From Candidatus Lokiarchaeota archaeon (GTDB lineage: Archaea > Asgardarchaeota > Thorarchaeia > Thorarchaeales > Thorarchaeaceae), in assembly GCA_014730275.1 (NCBI GenBank), contig WJIL01000143.1, forward strand, positions 1-64,000: DNA of 64,000 nucleotides, in the 5' to 3' direction. The notes under the pieces are model-generated. The model worked only from the letters and a program-made list of their open reading frames with translations. It made no database searches and was not told where the DNA came from. The position numbers and the translations under genes were made by a program. Each line of letters starts with the position of its first letter. Within the stretch, counting starts at the first letter, position 1. This document shows positions 27,501 to 34,784 of this stretch, piece after piece.

Positions 27501-27831
27501 TATCATGACACATATGAATTGGGAAGGGGAGAAACAGAATGTCAAGCTAGCTAGATACCCTCTTGCCATAATGCCTTCATCCAATTGCATATGGATTGAA
27601 GACGAGGTTCTTTCAGAAGAGGAACCCCTGGGTTTGGGTCTTACAGCGTCATTTGAAGAGGCTGAACTATTATACATCGGAGTTGGTGACTTGATTCTTA
27701 CTGGTACTAGTAGCCTCAACCGTCAGCTTCTTCCCGGAAAGGAACTAGTTACAACTTCTTGGTTTATGGTGAACCCACAGTCTCTGCAGGAACTTGACCT
27801 GCTTAGGAAGGTCGCTGATGACCTGATCTGA
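24535..27831 (+). CDS. Large GNAT acetyltransferase fusion protein with beta-sandwich domains
   Basis: 1098 residues. Residues 1-150 are a GNAT acetyltransferase: 'AYVGVLGVRPEALGKKVGKKLLLRSI' is the acetyl-CoA loop, then 'DLHTWAGNTRAVPLYKKVG'. Residues about 180-700 look like a chain of immunoglobulin-like or NEW3-like beta-sandwiches, and the last 250 like a galactose-mutarotase or supersandwich fold. The function is unknown; the company of galT, galK and a mannosidase suggests glycan work. There is no signal peptide. A paralogue at 55292-58621 has the same layout but is split by an in-frame TAA. AAGGA lies about 10 bases before the ATG. Confidence 0.7.
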   Translation: MSEELDVQIVRYKPEMAAELAEMYNSWDELWISGYTQGVPYDAQRVRDRYDKMSAIAILIAVKSDDGKPVGSCTLHEHWRDEDAAYVGVLGVRPEALGKKVGKKLLLRSIQIVRNEGYKRVDLHTWAGNTRAVPLYKKVGLMWNPEASGVHMEDYIPAILEHPFSEPFFDGMQENEWYDFQKRELTQKPDEMTYKGMDVYAYNFERDQDDLTVIVDRHARAISSIDRTVNGQRITISARVDSHKVLCGVTGQYILEVINDSDEQLSFTVNLNSFPALEFKGEPSIEFDVDSGDTYQWTVPFVVSSSAPIHRENIRSPAIDSNIHMNGVEMNFQTGMVIKPIADIKNRWPHSRVIPGGSSNVPITVLSSIEEECSAILNLEVDHSSFKIEPRESRIDISREGISGVNALVSADYETEPGEYAIVAKIKTDEKLGENGKTIETRDFKIPLFCGESGIVSAFEDKRNNDVIINGVNYQATMSLEGAMLRVRDIHNRTGSLFQVRSQVGPPFGMDPFRYAERDFSTEKSDEGITVSVVGRHPERPLKIEDRVFFQHESGVISHEVLITNEGENRQKLQLRVYCGSQGIDLSPGTVTVPLKDGIVKQGLIHDLFTHPSVPSSPDTFSEGWIASNKRGLTKGQLFDLEAIDEIHMGNDQTAYLQYPLRTLEPGETARISKIWFLTKASDWQDVRRTWQEKILRKSSIEFGQQESLEMHSIVDISVDSCTIDEPCDCEIHAQIHKRIVAPLTVEASVQAPNGWSAEVIPPSEDEPAEQIELKDVTSLRIRLTPTEAFPDGFRIHEGTIVIQAATTYKKDFRIIQLGESNTRVSVDQLEDSGLQSYEVYNGLIRFRVSPEYGGCVYSLKNSKGTELLVSTFPEGGPKPGAILANYYGGIQPITWDDELNENLSSAETNKEDMSASICEKGLWRGVEISWTGKVQDSVKGVSFRLQYYTFPNSPLLAARWIIKNSTSAPVKISPTFVVDPAFDGDVSNIMTHMNWEGEKQNVKLARYPLAIMPSSNCIWIEDEVLSEEEPLGLGLTASFEEAELLYIGVGDLILTGTSSLNRQLLPGKELVTTSWFMVNPQSLQELDLLRKVADDLI

Positions 27832-27896
27832 ACAAAACCCCTGCCTCAATCCCGATAGCAACTAGATTAGGATATGATTTCGCAAGGGCCCATCAA

Positions 27897-27922
27897 TGTA
27901 CAAAAACATACATCAATGTACA
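27897..27922 (+). promoter_or_regulatory. Twin TGTACA boxes upstream of trpB (TRP-box-like operators)
   Basis: CATCAATGTACAAA occurs twice, at 27891-27904 and 27911-27924, exactly 20 bases apart and so on the same DNA face. Each copy holds a palindromic TGTACA (27897-27902 and 27917-27922). The methanogen regulator TrpY binds TGTACA boxes at tryptophan genes, including trpB2. The boxes end about 14 bases before a TATA-like element, the place expected for a factor that blocks or recruits the basal machinery. Confidence 0.6.
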
Positions 27923-27935
27923 AATATGAGTAAAA

Positions 27936-27944
27936 CTTAAATAG
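27936..27944 (+). promoter_or_regulatory. Likely TATA box of trpB
   Basis: CTTAAATAG preceded by an A-rich BRE-like stretch lies just after the twin TGTACA boxes. A start of transcription near 27962-27970 would leave a leader of about 250 bases before trpB. Confidence 0.5.
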
Positions 27945-27987
27945 GATACCGAAAGGAACCGCCTAACCGCAACTGAGGTATGAAACG

Positions 27988-28059
27988 GTGACGAGTGTGA
28001 GCGTGCAAAACCGCCAATGGTATTACGGGCCCCTAGGGCTCTCTCAACCACATATCTAG
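27988..28059 (+). CDS. Possible leader peptide of trpB
   Basis: A 23-codon frame starts with GTG at 27988 and ends in a TAG at 28057-28059. GAGGT lies 8 bases before the start. The peptide contains Gln-Trp-Tyr-Tyr-Gly at codons 10-14, an aromatic run as expected of a tryptophan-sensing leader. An inverted repeat (GGGCCCCTAGGGCTC, 28027-28041) overlaps the codons just after the aromatic run. Peptide-controlled attenuation is well known in bacteria but not established in archaea, so this is a suggestion. Confidence 0.3.
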   Translation: MTSVSVQNRQWYYGPLGLSQPHI

Positions 28060-28216
28060 CTAAGGCTTATACCCCTGTACACTCGTCACTCCTGCTATTT
28101 CTGCTGAGTTTCTCCTGCTCCGGAGACATATTCTCAACAAATCTAGTTGTCTTTAGACAGTTTTCTACATTCTCAGCATCAGCGGTAACAAATTTGAAAG
28201 AAGGAACTAACCAAGA

Positions 28217-29521
28217 ATGAACGCAATTAGTACCAAAATAACACTCGACAAGGAAGATGTGCCGAAAGAGTATGTCAACATTCTCCCATATTTACGAAGC
28301 CCTTTACCACCGCCACTGGATCCGAAAACTGAGGAACCGGTTGGACCGGAGGCACTGATGGCCATATTCGCTGAGGAGTGCGTCCGTCAAGAAATGTCGG
28401 AAAAGAAACGCATTCCAATACCTGAACCAGTTAGAGAGGCTTTGATTCATTACAGCCGTCCTACTCCACTTCAGAGGGCTAGGAGACTTGAAAAAGCGTT
28501 GAATACGCCCGCAAAGATATACTTCAAACGGGAAGATGTAAGCCCGTCCGGCAGCCATAAGCTAAATACTGCATTGGCTCAAGCATACTACGCCAAGAAG
28601 GAAGGCGTAGAGCGGCTGGCAACCGAAACCGGTGCGGGTCAGTGGGGTTCTGCTGTATCTCTTGCTTGTGAGTATTTCGGCTTAGAAGCAATGGTATACA
28701 TGGTGCGCGTGAGTTATGACCAGAAAGAGCACCGAGGCACACTCATGAGGGCTTATGGTGGAGCAGTTGTGCCTAGTCCATCTGAAAAAACCAAATTCGG
28801 AAAACAGCTACTTACTGATAGCCCGGACCATCCCGGGACGCTTGGCATAGCCATCAGTGAGGCTTTGGAAGACACTTTGTCTGATGAATCTACCAAGTAT
28901 ACACTGGGGTCGGTTCTCAATCACGTTCTCCTCCACCAGACTGTCATTGGACAAGAAGCTATTGCTCAGCTTGAGTCGGTTGATGAAACACCTGATGCTC
29001 TGGTGGGTTGTGTTGGGGGTGGAAGCAATTTCGCTGGGATGATATATCCTTTCATCGCAGATGGCCGTTTTGATGACGCGGATTTGATAGCTGTTGAGCC
29101 TGTTGCTTGTCCAACCCTTACAAAAGGGGAATACCGCTATGACTTCGGTGATACTGCCGGAATCACACCGAAACTGAAGATGTATACACTTGGAAAAGAT
29201 TTCACTCCCCCCGGGATTCATGCGGGTGGGCTACGTTATCACGGCTGCGCTCCAACTTTGAGTGCTCTCAGGCACGAGGACCGTATCAAGCCTGTGGCCT
29301 ATGATCAAATCCCAGTGCTGGAAGCTGGAATCTTCTTTGCTCAACAGGAAGGTATCATTCCAGCACCAGAATCAGCACATGCTGTCAAAGCAAGCATCGA
29401 TTTGGCAAGGGAAGCAAAGGCCAAAGATGAAGAGAAGACTATTGTTTTCAATTTGTCTGGCCATGGACAGTTCGACATGGGTGCATATCGTGCCCTCATG
29501 AATGGAGAACTCGAAGAATAG
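28217..29521 (+). CDS. trpB: Tryptophan synthase beta chain, TrpB2 type
   Basis: 434 residues, longer than TrpB1. The N-terminal block '[17 protein letters not shown]' is typical of the TrpB2 class. SGSHKLNTA holds Lys115, the PLP Schiff-base lysine; GAGQWGSA and [10 protein letters not shown] are further PLP-site motifs. It condenses indole or phosphoserine-derived aminoacrylate with serine chemistry to form tryptophan. No trpA or other trp gene is adjacent, which is common for trpB2. Upstream lie twin TGTACA boxes, a TATA element and a possible leader peptide. AAGGA stands about 12 bases before the ATG. Confidence 0.92.
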   Translation: MNAISTKITLDKEDVPKEYVNILPYLRSPLPPPLDPKTEEPVGPEALMAIFAEECVRQEMSEKKRIPIPEPVREALIHYSRPTPLQRARRLEKALNTPAKIYFKREDVSPSGSHKLNTALAQAYYAKKEGVERLATETGAGQWGSAVSLACEYFGLEAMVYMVRVSYDQKEHRGTLMRAYGGAVVPSPSEKTKFGKQLLTDSPDHPGTLGIAISEALEDTLSDESTKYTLGSVLNHVLLHQTVIGQEAIAQLESVDETPDALVGCVGGGSNFAGMIYPFIADGRFDDADLIAVEPVACPTLTKGEYRYDFGDTAGITPKLKMYTLGKDFTPPGIHAGGLRYHGCAPTLSALRHEDRIKPVAYDQIPVLEAGIFFAQQEGIIPAPESAHAVKASIDLAREAKAKDEEKTIVFNLSGHGQFDMGAYRALMNGELEE

Positions 29522-29548
29522 ATGTTCTTCCATTGATCTTAGAGAGTA

Positions 29549-29581
29549 CCGGGCATTCCTATTTCGAGAGAATGACCCGGG
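29549..29581 (+). terminator. Hairpin terminator after trpB
   Basis: CCGGGCATTC (29549-29558) pairs with GAATG-A-CCCGG (29570-29580), giving two 5-bp stems with a single-base bulge and an 11-base loop. A T/C-rich run follows. It lies between convergent trpB and the ABC permease gene. Confidence 0.6.
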
Positions 29582-29656
29582 ACTCCTCTTTTCCTTTCGC
29601 CAAGTAAAGCGATTCAACAATGAGCACTCAATATACTTGATTAACATACTTCTGAA

Positions 29657-31294
29657 TCAATTCTTGAGTAACTTCGGAATACCCTTTACTGCTACCAATG
29701 ATTCTATGATTATGAGAATGCCCTGTAGGCCGATACCCACAAGAATTTCTTGTGCTAAATACGTGCCCAAAAGAAATCCAAGTATAGGAAGCGACCCCAC
29801 ACTTAGTGATACAAGAAAAGCGACGAATGTGGCTTTCTGATTGTTCACTGGATTAACTGCCACGATCCTTCCTTTTCCGATTACTCTTGACAGTACTCCC
29901 CCTACAGCAAGAGCCAGACCATACCCAAGAGGCATCTGAACAAAAGGTATGAAGAGAGCAAACCATGAGAACGGAATTCCAATCAGAAGAATGATTGAAA
30001 CGATCGTCATAAAGAAGACATATGTTACTGTGAATAGGACAGCTTTCGCCTTCAGATTCATCATTGAACTGAGAGGCAGCCCATCATAGATTGATGCTCC
30101 CTGTGTGTCTATCCCTAACAGCCCAGTAATACTGATTCCTGAGAAGCTCTGAATTATGACCATCATTGTTACTAAACTCAGAAGGTCGATTCCGCCTTCC
30201 GCCATAATAGCAAGTGAAGGCGCCCACGCAATAAGCAGCATGAGTGGAAAGATCAGTATTGTAAGTGATCCCAAGTCTCTTGTGGCAAGTCGAAGGTCCT
30301 TCTTGATAATTGCCCTAATCGAACCAGTAGTTTCGATGGGCTGATTCACAATGGTAGCTACTTGGGTTTCAACTCCACCCATGACTGCTTTTCTGAGCCG
30401 TTCTCTTGCAATGCGATATCCTCGAACAGCAACTACTGCATAAAAGAGAGCGGCGCCAATCGAAAGCACAATGATTTCGGTTGATACCTGCAAACCATAA
30501 GCTGCAATGGCGGTAACCATTCCAAGAGTGAATGGGAACACGAGACTGAATAGAATATCAATGATAAGCCCGTAGTTTTGTGAGAGTGAAATCAATAGAT
30601 CTACTAGAACTGGGAGATAATTACCTACTGAGTAAACCGCTATTATTCCTACCATGAGCATTACGCCAGTCAGCACGCGGACTACTGTGGAGAGCTTCGA
30701 GCCGGGTTGTTCAAGTGATTTTCTTTGATACCATTGCGCGACCAGAATCAGTATCGAGAAGGAAACTAGGATTGTAATTCCACAGGCGAAGAAAGCGCTC
30801 AATGCTGCCATAGGTCCTATCAGAATAAGAAAACCAACTGGAAGAACAGTCATGATTGCTATTGAAGGACCTGCAAATACCCTCATGAATGCAAGAAACA
30901 TGATATCCTCGAAATCATCTTGAGACATTGGCAACATCGCAGCAAATGTTGCTACGCCTGACATGAAGAAACCCGAAGTCCCTACAAGGTTCAAGAAGAA
31001 AATCAGCACGAAGCTCAGCAGAAGAAAAGAACCGACACCTACGGTCATTGTTGTAACACCGGATTGTGATGGGTCTCCGAAAGCAATCAATCCCAATGAA
31101 ACGCCACCTAGCACAACAACAAGAAATGTTGTAAATGCCATACTGATAGTATTGCTTCGCTTGACGTTTCGCATGATCTTTTCTGGCTGTTCCTTCGCCC
31201 TAGATCGATAGGAGGGATTCGAACTTAATTGCGCTCTGAATCTTGCTTCTCGAATAACTGTTCCAGCAAGCTCCCATTTTTTTCTGAATTCCAT
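29657..31294 (-). CDS. ABC exporter permease (ABC-2-like), two-half membrane protein
   Basis: 545 residues with about 12 hydrophobic helices and a basic N-terminal cytosolic segment with several Arg. A central cytosolic segment (about residues 290-340) contains a short basic helix followed by 'IIKKDLRLATRDLG', a motif seen at the start of ABC-2-type permease halves. This suggests an internal duplication. The gene overlaps the ATPase gene as TAATG, so the two form one transporter. The cargo is unknown. Confidence 0.75.
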   Translation of the reverse strand: MEFRKKWELAGTVIREARFRAQLSSNPSYRSRAKEQPEKIMRNVKRSNTISMAFTTFLVVVLGGVSLGLIAFGDPSQSGVTTMTVGVGSFLLLSFVLIFFLNLVGTSGFFMSGVATFAAMLPMSQDDFEDIMFLAFMRVFAGPSIAIMTVLPVGFLILIGPMAALSAFFACGITILVSFSILILVAQWYQRKSLEQPGSKLSTVVRVLTGVMLMVGIIAVYSVGNYLPVLVDLLISLSQNYGLIIDILFSLVFPFTLGMVTAIAAYGLQVSTEIIVLSIGAALFYAVVAVRGYRIARERLRKAVMGGVETQVATIVNQPIETTGSIRAIIKKDLRLATRDLGSLTILIFPLMLLIAWAPSLAIMAEGGIDLLSLVTMMVIIQSFSGISITGLLGIDTQGASIYDGLPLSSMMNLKAKAVLFTVTYVFFMTIVSIILLIGIPFSWFALFIPFVQMPLGYGLALAVGGVLSRVIGKGRIVAVNPVNNQKATFVAFLVSLSVGSLPILGFLLGTYLAQEILVGIGLQGILIIIESLVAVKGIPKLLKN

Positions 31295-32073
31295 TATCCG
31301 GAAAATGCCTCCCGTAGTGCATCCACACCTTCAGTAACCTCATCAACTTGTTCAGTGAGTTTAAGAAAAATCTGTTCCAGCGTCGCCCCTTCCTGTTTTG
31401 CTTGTGTTCGAAGCTCTTCAAGAGTACCTTCAGCAACTAGATTTCCCTCGTCAATTATGCCAACTCGATCACAGAGAGATTGTGCTACCTCCATGATGTG
31501 TGTGCTTAAGAGAACCGAACCTCCCGTATCGACGTGAATCTGAATGGCGTCTTTTAGGATTCTTACGACTCTGGCATCCAAACCTGAGAATGGCTCGTCC
31601 AGAATCAGGAGTTTCGGACGATGAACTAATGCTGCCATGAGAAGGCACTTCTGCTTATTGCCCGATGAGAGTGTTACAATCATCTTTTCCATATATTCGG
31701 TAAAATCGAGAGCTTTGGCGATTTCTGAAACCCTCTTGTTGGCAACAGATTCTGAAATTTCTCTAACGGATGCGATAAATTCGAATAATTCCCGTGGAGT
31801 TAAAGATTCGTATAATACAGTTTCTTCTGGTACATATCCAACGAGTGATTTTACTTCTACGGGCTTCGCGAGGCTATCCACACCCATGACTCTCACCCTA
31901 CCAGAATCAGGGTCAAGAAGACCCATCAGAATTTTCAGTGTAGTGGTTTTCCCTGCTCCATTTGGACCCAGAAGGCCGTAGATTTCTCCATTTCGTACCT
32001 CGAATGAGAGATTGTCAACTGCTGTTACTGTTCCAAATGTTTTCGTAAGTCCTTGGATTTCAACTGACGCCAT
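31294..32073 (-). CDS. ABC transporter ATP-binding protein
   Basis: About 259 residues with Walker A GPNGAGKTT (near residue 36), Q-loop region, an unusual signature LSSGNKQK in place of LSGGQ, Walker B LLILDEPFSGLD and the switch His in STHI. It energises the permease encoded directly downstream. The ATG at 32071-32073 is chosen over one at 32091 because AGGTGGG lies 7 bases before it. It follows nadB by 27 bases on the same strand and could be co-transcribed. Confidence 0.9.
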   Translation of the reverse strand: MASVEIQGLTKTFGTVTAVDNLSFEVRNGEIYGLLGPNGAGKTTTLKILMGLLDPDSGRVRVMGVDSLAKPVEVKSLVGYVPEETVLYESLTPRELFEFIASVREISESVANKRVSEIAKALDFTEYMEKMIVTLSSGNKQKCLLMAALVHRPKLLILDEPFSGLDARVVRILKDAIQIHVDTGGSVLLSTHIMEVAQSLCDRVGIIDEGNLVAEGTLEELRTQAKQEGATLEQIFLKLTEQVDEVTEGVDALREAFSG

Positions 32074-32099
32074 TAGAATCCCACCTTGCATACTATGCG

Positions 32100-33686
32100 C
32101 TACTTTACCCGTTTGTATCCCTTTTTGAGAAGTGTATCTACTTGTTCATTTGCTTTCTGTGGATAGTCTTTGTTGTAATGTGTCCCACGGCTTTCCCTAC
32201 GGAGTCTCGCGCAGGAAACTATGACATCAGCCACATCTGCGATGTTTCTAAGCTCAAGCAGGTCTTTTGTGATGATGAAATCCCAATAGTACTGACTGAT
32301 TTCGTCCTGTAGAAGCTCAATCCTGTGTCTTGCGCGTTCCAGTCGCTTATTCGATCTAACCACACCAACATAATGAAACATAGTTCTGCGTATTTCATCC
32401 CACATGTGACTTACAATAATACGCTCATCTGGATCCGTCGCTTCACCCGGATCCCACGCTGGAATATTCGTATTCAGTTTGACCTTCTTGATAACTTCAG
32501 CCGCTGTTTGCGCCGCTCGATTGGCAAGTACAAGACCTTCAAGTAATGAATTGGACGCCATTCGATTGGCACCATGGAAACCTGTTGCTGCGGTCTCTCC
32601 TATTGCGAAAAGCCCCTTGATATCTGTTCGACCTTGCATGTCGACTTTGACTCCTCCGCACATATAGTGAGCTGCAGGTACAACCGGAATTGGCTCTTCT
32701 GTGATTTCTATACCTACCTCTTTGCAGTTCCCGTAAATGAGGGGGAATCGGTTTTTGATAAATGAAGCATCACGAAATGATATATCGAGCCAGACATGAT
32801 CGGCGCCTGTTCGTTTGAGTTCGTTATCAATGGCCCTGGATACCGCGTCTCGAGGTGCTAACTCCGCATCTGGATGGTATTCATCCATGAACCGCTCGCC
32901 GTCAGGTCCAAGAAGCTTTGCACCTTCACCCCTCAAAGTTTCTGAAATGAGGAAATTACGCTTCTCACGATGGAACAGAAGCGTAGGATGAAACTGTACA
33001 AACTCACAATTCATCATGGTCGCTCCTGCCCTGTATGCCATTGCTATACCATCCCCGGTCGCCACATCGGGATTACTGGTATACAGGAAGGCTCTACCAG
33101 CACCACCTGTTGCTAGAACAGTAATCTTGGATGCAAACGTTTCTACTTTTCCCATATCGCCATCCAAGACATAAGCACCAAGCACCCTGTTGTTCTTGGT
33201 ATAGAGATTTACAGATGTATGGTCTTCGAAAATGTGAATGTTGGATTCTTCTCTAGCTCTTGCAGCAAGAACTTGTTCCACATCTCGACCAGTATGATCC
33301 TTTACATGAAGAACTCGTCGCTCGCTATGACCACCTTCCAAGCCCAAATCGTATGAATCACAATCCTCTGCTCTACAGAAGTCAACACCCATTTCTACAA
33401 GTTCTTCGATTCTCGCGGGCGCCTCCTTCACGAAGGCTTCTACAACTTCAGGATGGCCGAGCCCCTCTCCGACCCGCATTGTGTCTTTGATGTGCTTTTC
33501 GAAGGAATCCTTGGGTGACACAACAGCAGCAATTCCGCCCTGTGCTCGAAGGGTTGCAGAATCTGTCAACGACCCCTTTGTGATGAGATTGACAGAACCG
33601 TGCTTTGCTGCCTTCAAAGAGAATAGGAGCCCTGAAATACCTGAGCCAATCACAAGAAAATCCGCCGTTTGGACTTCTGAAGTCAT
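32100..33686 (-). CDS. nadB: L-aspartate oxidase
   Basis: 528 residues. GSGISGLLFSLKAAKHG (residues about 13-29) binds FAD; LRAQGGIAAV, HEGGHSERR-like 'LEGGHSERRVLH', 'EFVQFHPT', and 'HYMCGGVKVD' are marks of the succinate dehydrogenase/NadB flavoprotein family, with the aspartate oxidase version of the Arg/His active site. It oxidises aspartate to iminoaspartate for NAD synthesis. No nadA or nadC is in the window. GAGGGG lies about 10 bases before the ATG at 33684-33686. Confidence 0.93.
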   Translation of the reverse strand: MTSEVQTADFLVIGSGISGLLFSLKAAKHGSVNLITKGSLTDSATLRAQGGIAAVVSPKDSFEKHIKDTMRVGEGLGHPEVVEAFVKEAPARIEELVEMGVDFCRAEDCDSYDLGLEGGHSERRVLHVKDHTGRDVEQVLAARAREESNIHIFEDHTSVNLYTKNNRVLGAYVLDGDMGKVETFASKITVLATGGAGRAFLYTSNPDVATGDGIAMAYRAGATMMNCEFVQFHPTLLFHREKRNFLISETLRGEGAKLLGPDGERFMDEYHPDAELAPRDAVSRAIDNELKRTGADHVWLDISFRDASFIKNRFPLIYGNCKEVGIEITEEPIPVVPAAHYMCGGVKVDMQGRTDIKGLFAIGETAATGFHGANRMASNSLLEGLVLANRAAQTAAEVIKKVKLNTNIPAWDPGEATDPDERIIVSHMWDEIRRTMFHYVGVVRSNKRLERARHRIELLQDEISQYYWDFIITKDLLELRNIADVADVIVSCARLRRESRGTHYNKDYPQKANEQVDTLLKKGYKRVK

Positions 33687-33924
33687 CTAGTGGTTCCCCT
33701 CTTTGGGAAATTCTACTGATTCAAGGACATTTGGCATTGTTCTAAGGCTTTTGGTGCAGTTAAAATCCCTTCGTGTTCACATAACTACAAGTTCATATAA
33801 TGGTGACAGGAGTCACTTCGCGGAACCGTGAGTACGGTATGTTCATCGAAGGGACCCGATGCCTTCTTAAGGAAGGTATATCGTCGTATAGTCGTACAGC
33901 TAATAATAGGGGATATGCATACAT

Positions 33925-34770
33925 ATGGAAATAGAAGGAGTGATTATCTTCAACGCTGATTCCGGCGTGCCTCTGTATTCGCGGCTGAAGAAGAATATCG
34001 ATCCTTCATTGTTTTCCAGCTTTGTAAGCGCTGCAAGGCACTTCTCAAATGAATTAGAGCTGGGAGGACTATCTTCTTTCAGCACAGATGAGAAAGTTAT
34101 CTTCATGGCTGAAAACAAAGAAACCATTACAGCACTCATTGCGCCGAAGACACCTGAATTCGAAGAGACCGTAGAAGTAGCCTCCGTCCTTGGAGAACAT
34201 TTCGAGAGGAATTATGAAATAACACAGCGACCACGAAATGGTGCATATAGTGGTTTCTCCATCTTTGTAGATCAACTGCTCAAAGAAATAGAGCATCCGT
34301 TTCTGGATCGTGTGGCGCGTTTTGTACACGAGGAATATGGTGGGGAAATTTCCATCAAGCCAAGACTCATGAAACGAAATGGCGATGAAGGCGTCATTGA
34401 TGCCATGCTTAGTCAGGCGAACAAAGGCAAGTATGCTGATATGGACAAATCAGAAAGCAGGATGAATATGTTTTGCGATAGCATTAGCTTCATTCGTGCC
34501 ATAGATGGTATCGCTGACAAAATCGACTTGATGGATTTCGCCGATCAAACAGACAAGTTCGGAATCCGAATGATGGATGGCGATGAGATGGAATTCAAAC
34601 CCTATTTCCCCTCACGAGCAATTGTTGTGGCACAGGATTATGATCCCTCAGCCTTTGAGTATCTGAAAGGCTTGCCAGAAAAAGATGGTTGCAAGTGTCT
34701 TGATGGTCAGAATACTGTCATTGACTTGTGGAAATGGAATGAGCAGCACCAGCCTGAGAAGCTAAGCTAG
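33925..34770 (+). CDS. Longin-like domain protein with unknown C-terminal domain
   Basis: 281 residues. The first 115 follow a longin/roadblock pattern: 'GVIIFNADSGVPLYSR', a 'SSFVSAARHFS' helix, 'LGGLSSFSTDEKVIFMAEN' strands, 'TITALIA', and a C-terminal helix ending 'HFERNY'. It resembles the two longin-like proteins of the GTPase operon in order of elements but is not part of that operon. Residues about 120-281 form an alpha/beta domain with a late Cys pair (CKCLDG) that I do not recognise. It may recruit a small GTPase; this is inference. AGGGG lies about 13 bases before the ATG. Confidence 0.55.
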   Translation: MEIEGVIIFNADSGVPLYSRLKKNIDPSLFSSFVSAARHFSNELELGGLSSFSTDEKVIFMAENKETITALIAPKTPEFEETVEVASVLGEHFERNYEITQRPRNGAYSGFSIFVDQLLKEIEHPFLDRVARFVHEEYGGEISIKPRLMKRNGDEGVIDAMLSQANKGKYADMDKSESRMNMFCDSISFIRAIDGIADKIDLMDFADQTDKFGIRMMDGDEMEFKPYFPSRAIVVAQDYDPSAFEYLKGLPEKDGCKCLDGQNTVIDLWKWNEQHQPEKLS

Positions 34771-34784
34771 TCCTTTCCATTATT

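Noticed and set aside
28017-28220. 67-codon plus frame ending in an ATGA overlap with the trpB start
   Set aside because: No ribosome box, a low-complexity Ser/Leu composition, and it runs through the leader region; the overlap is probably chance.
33800-33934. 44-codon frame in front of the longin-like gene
   Set aside because: It overlaps the start of a better supported gene and lacks a ribosome box.
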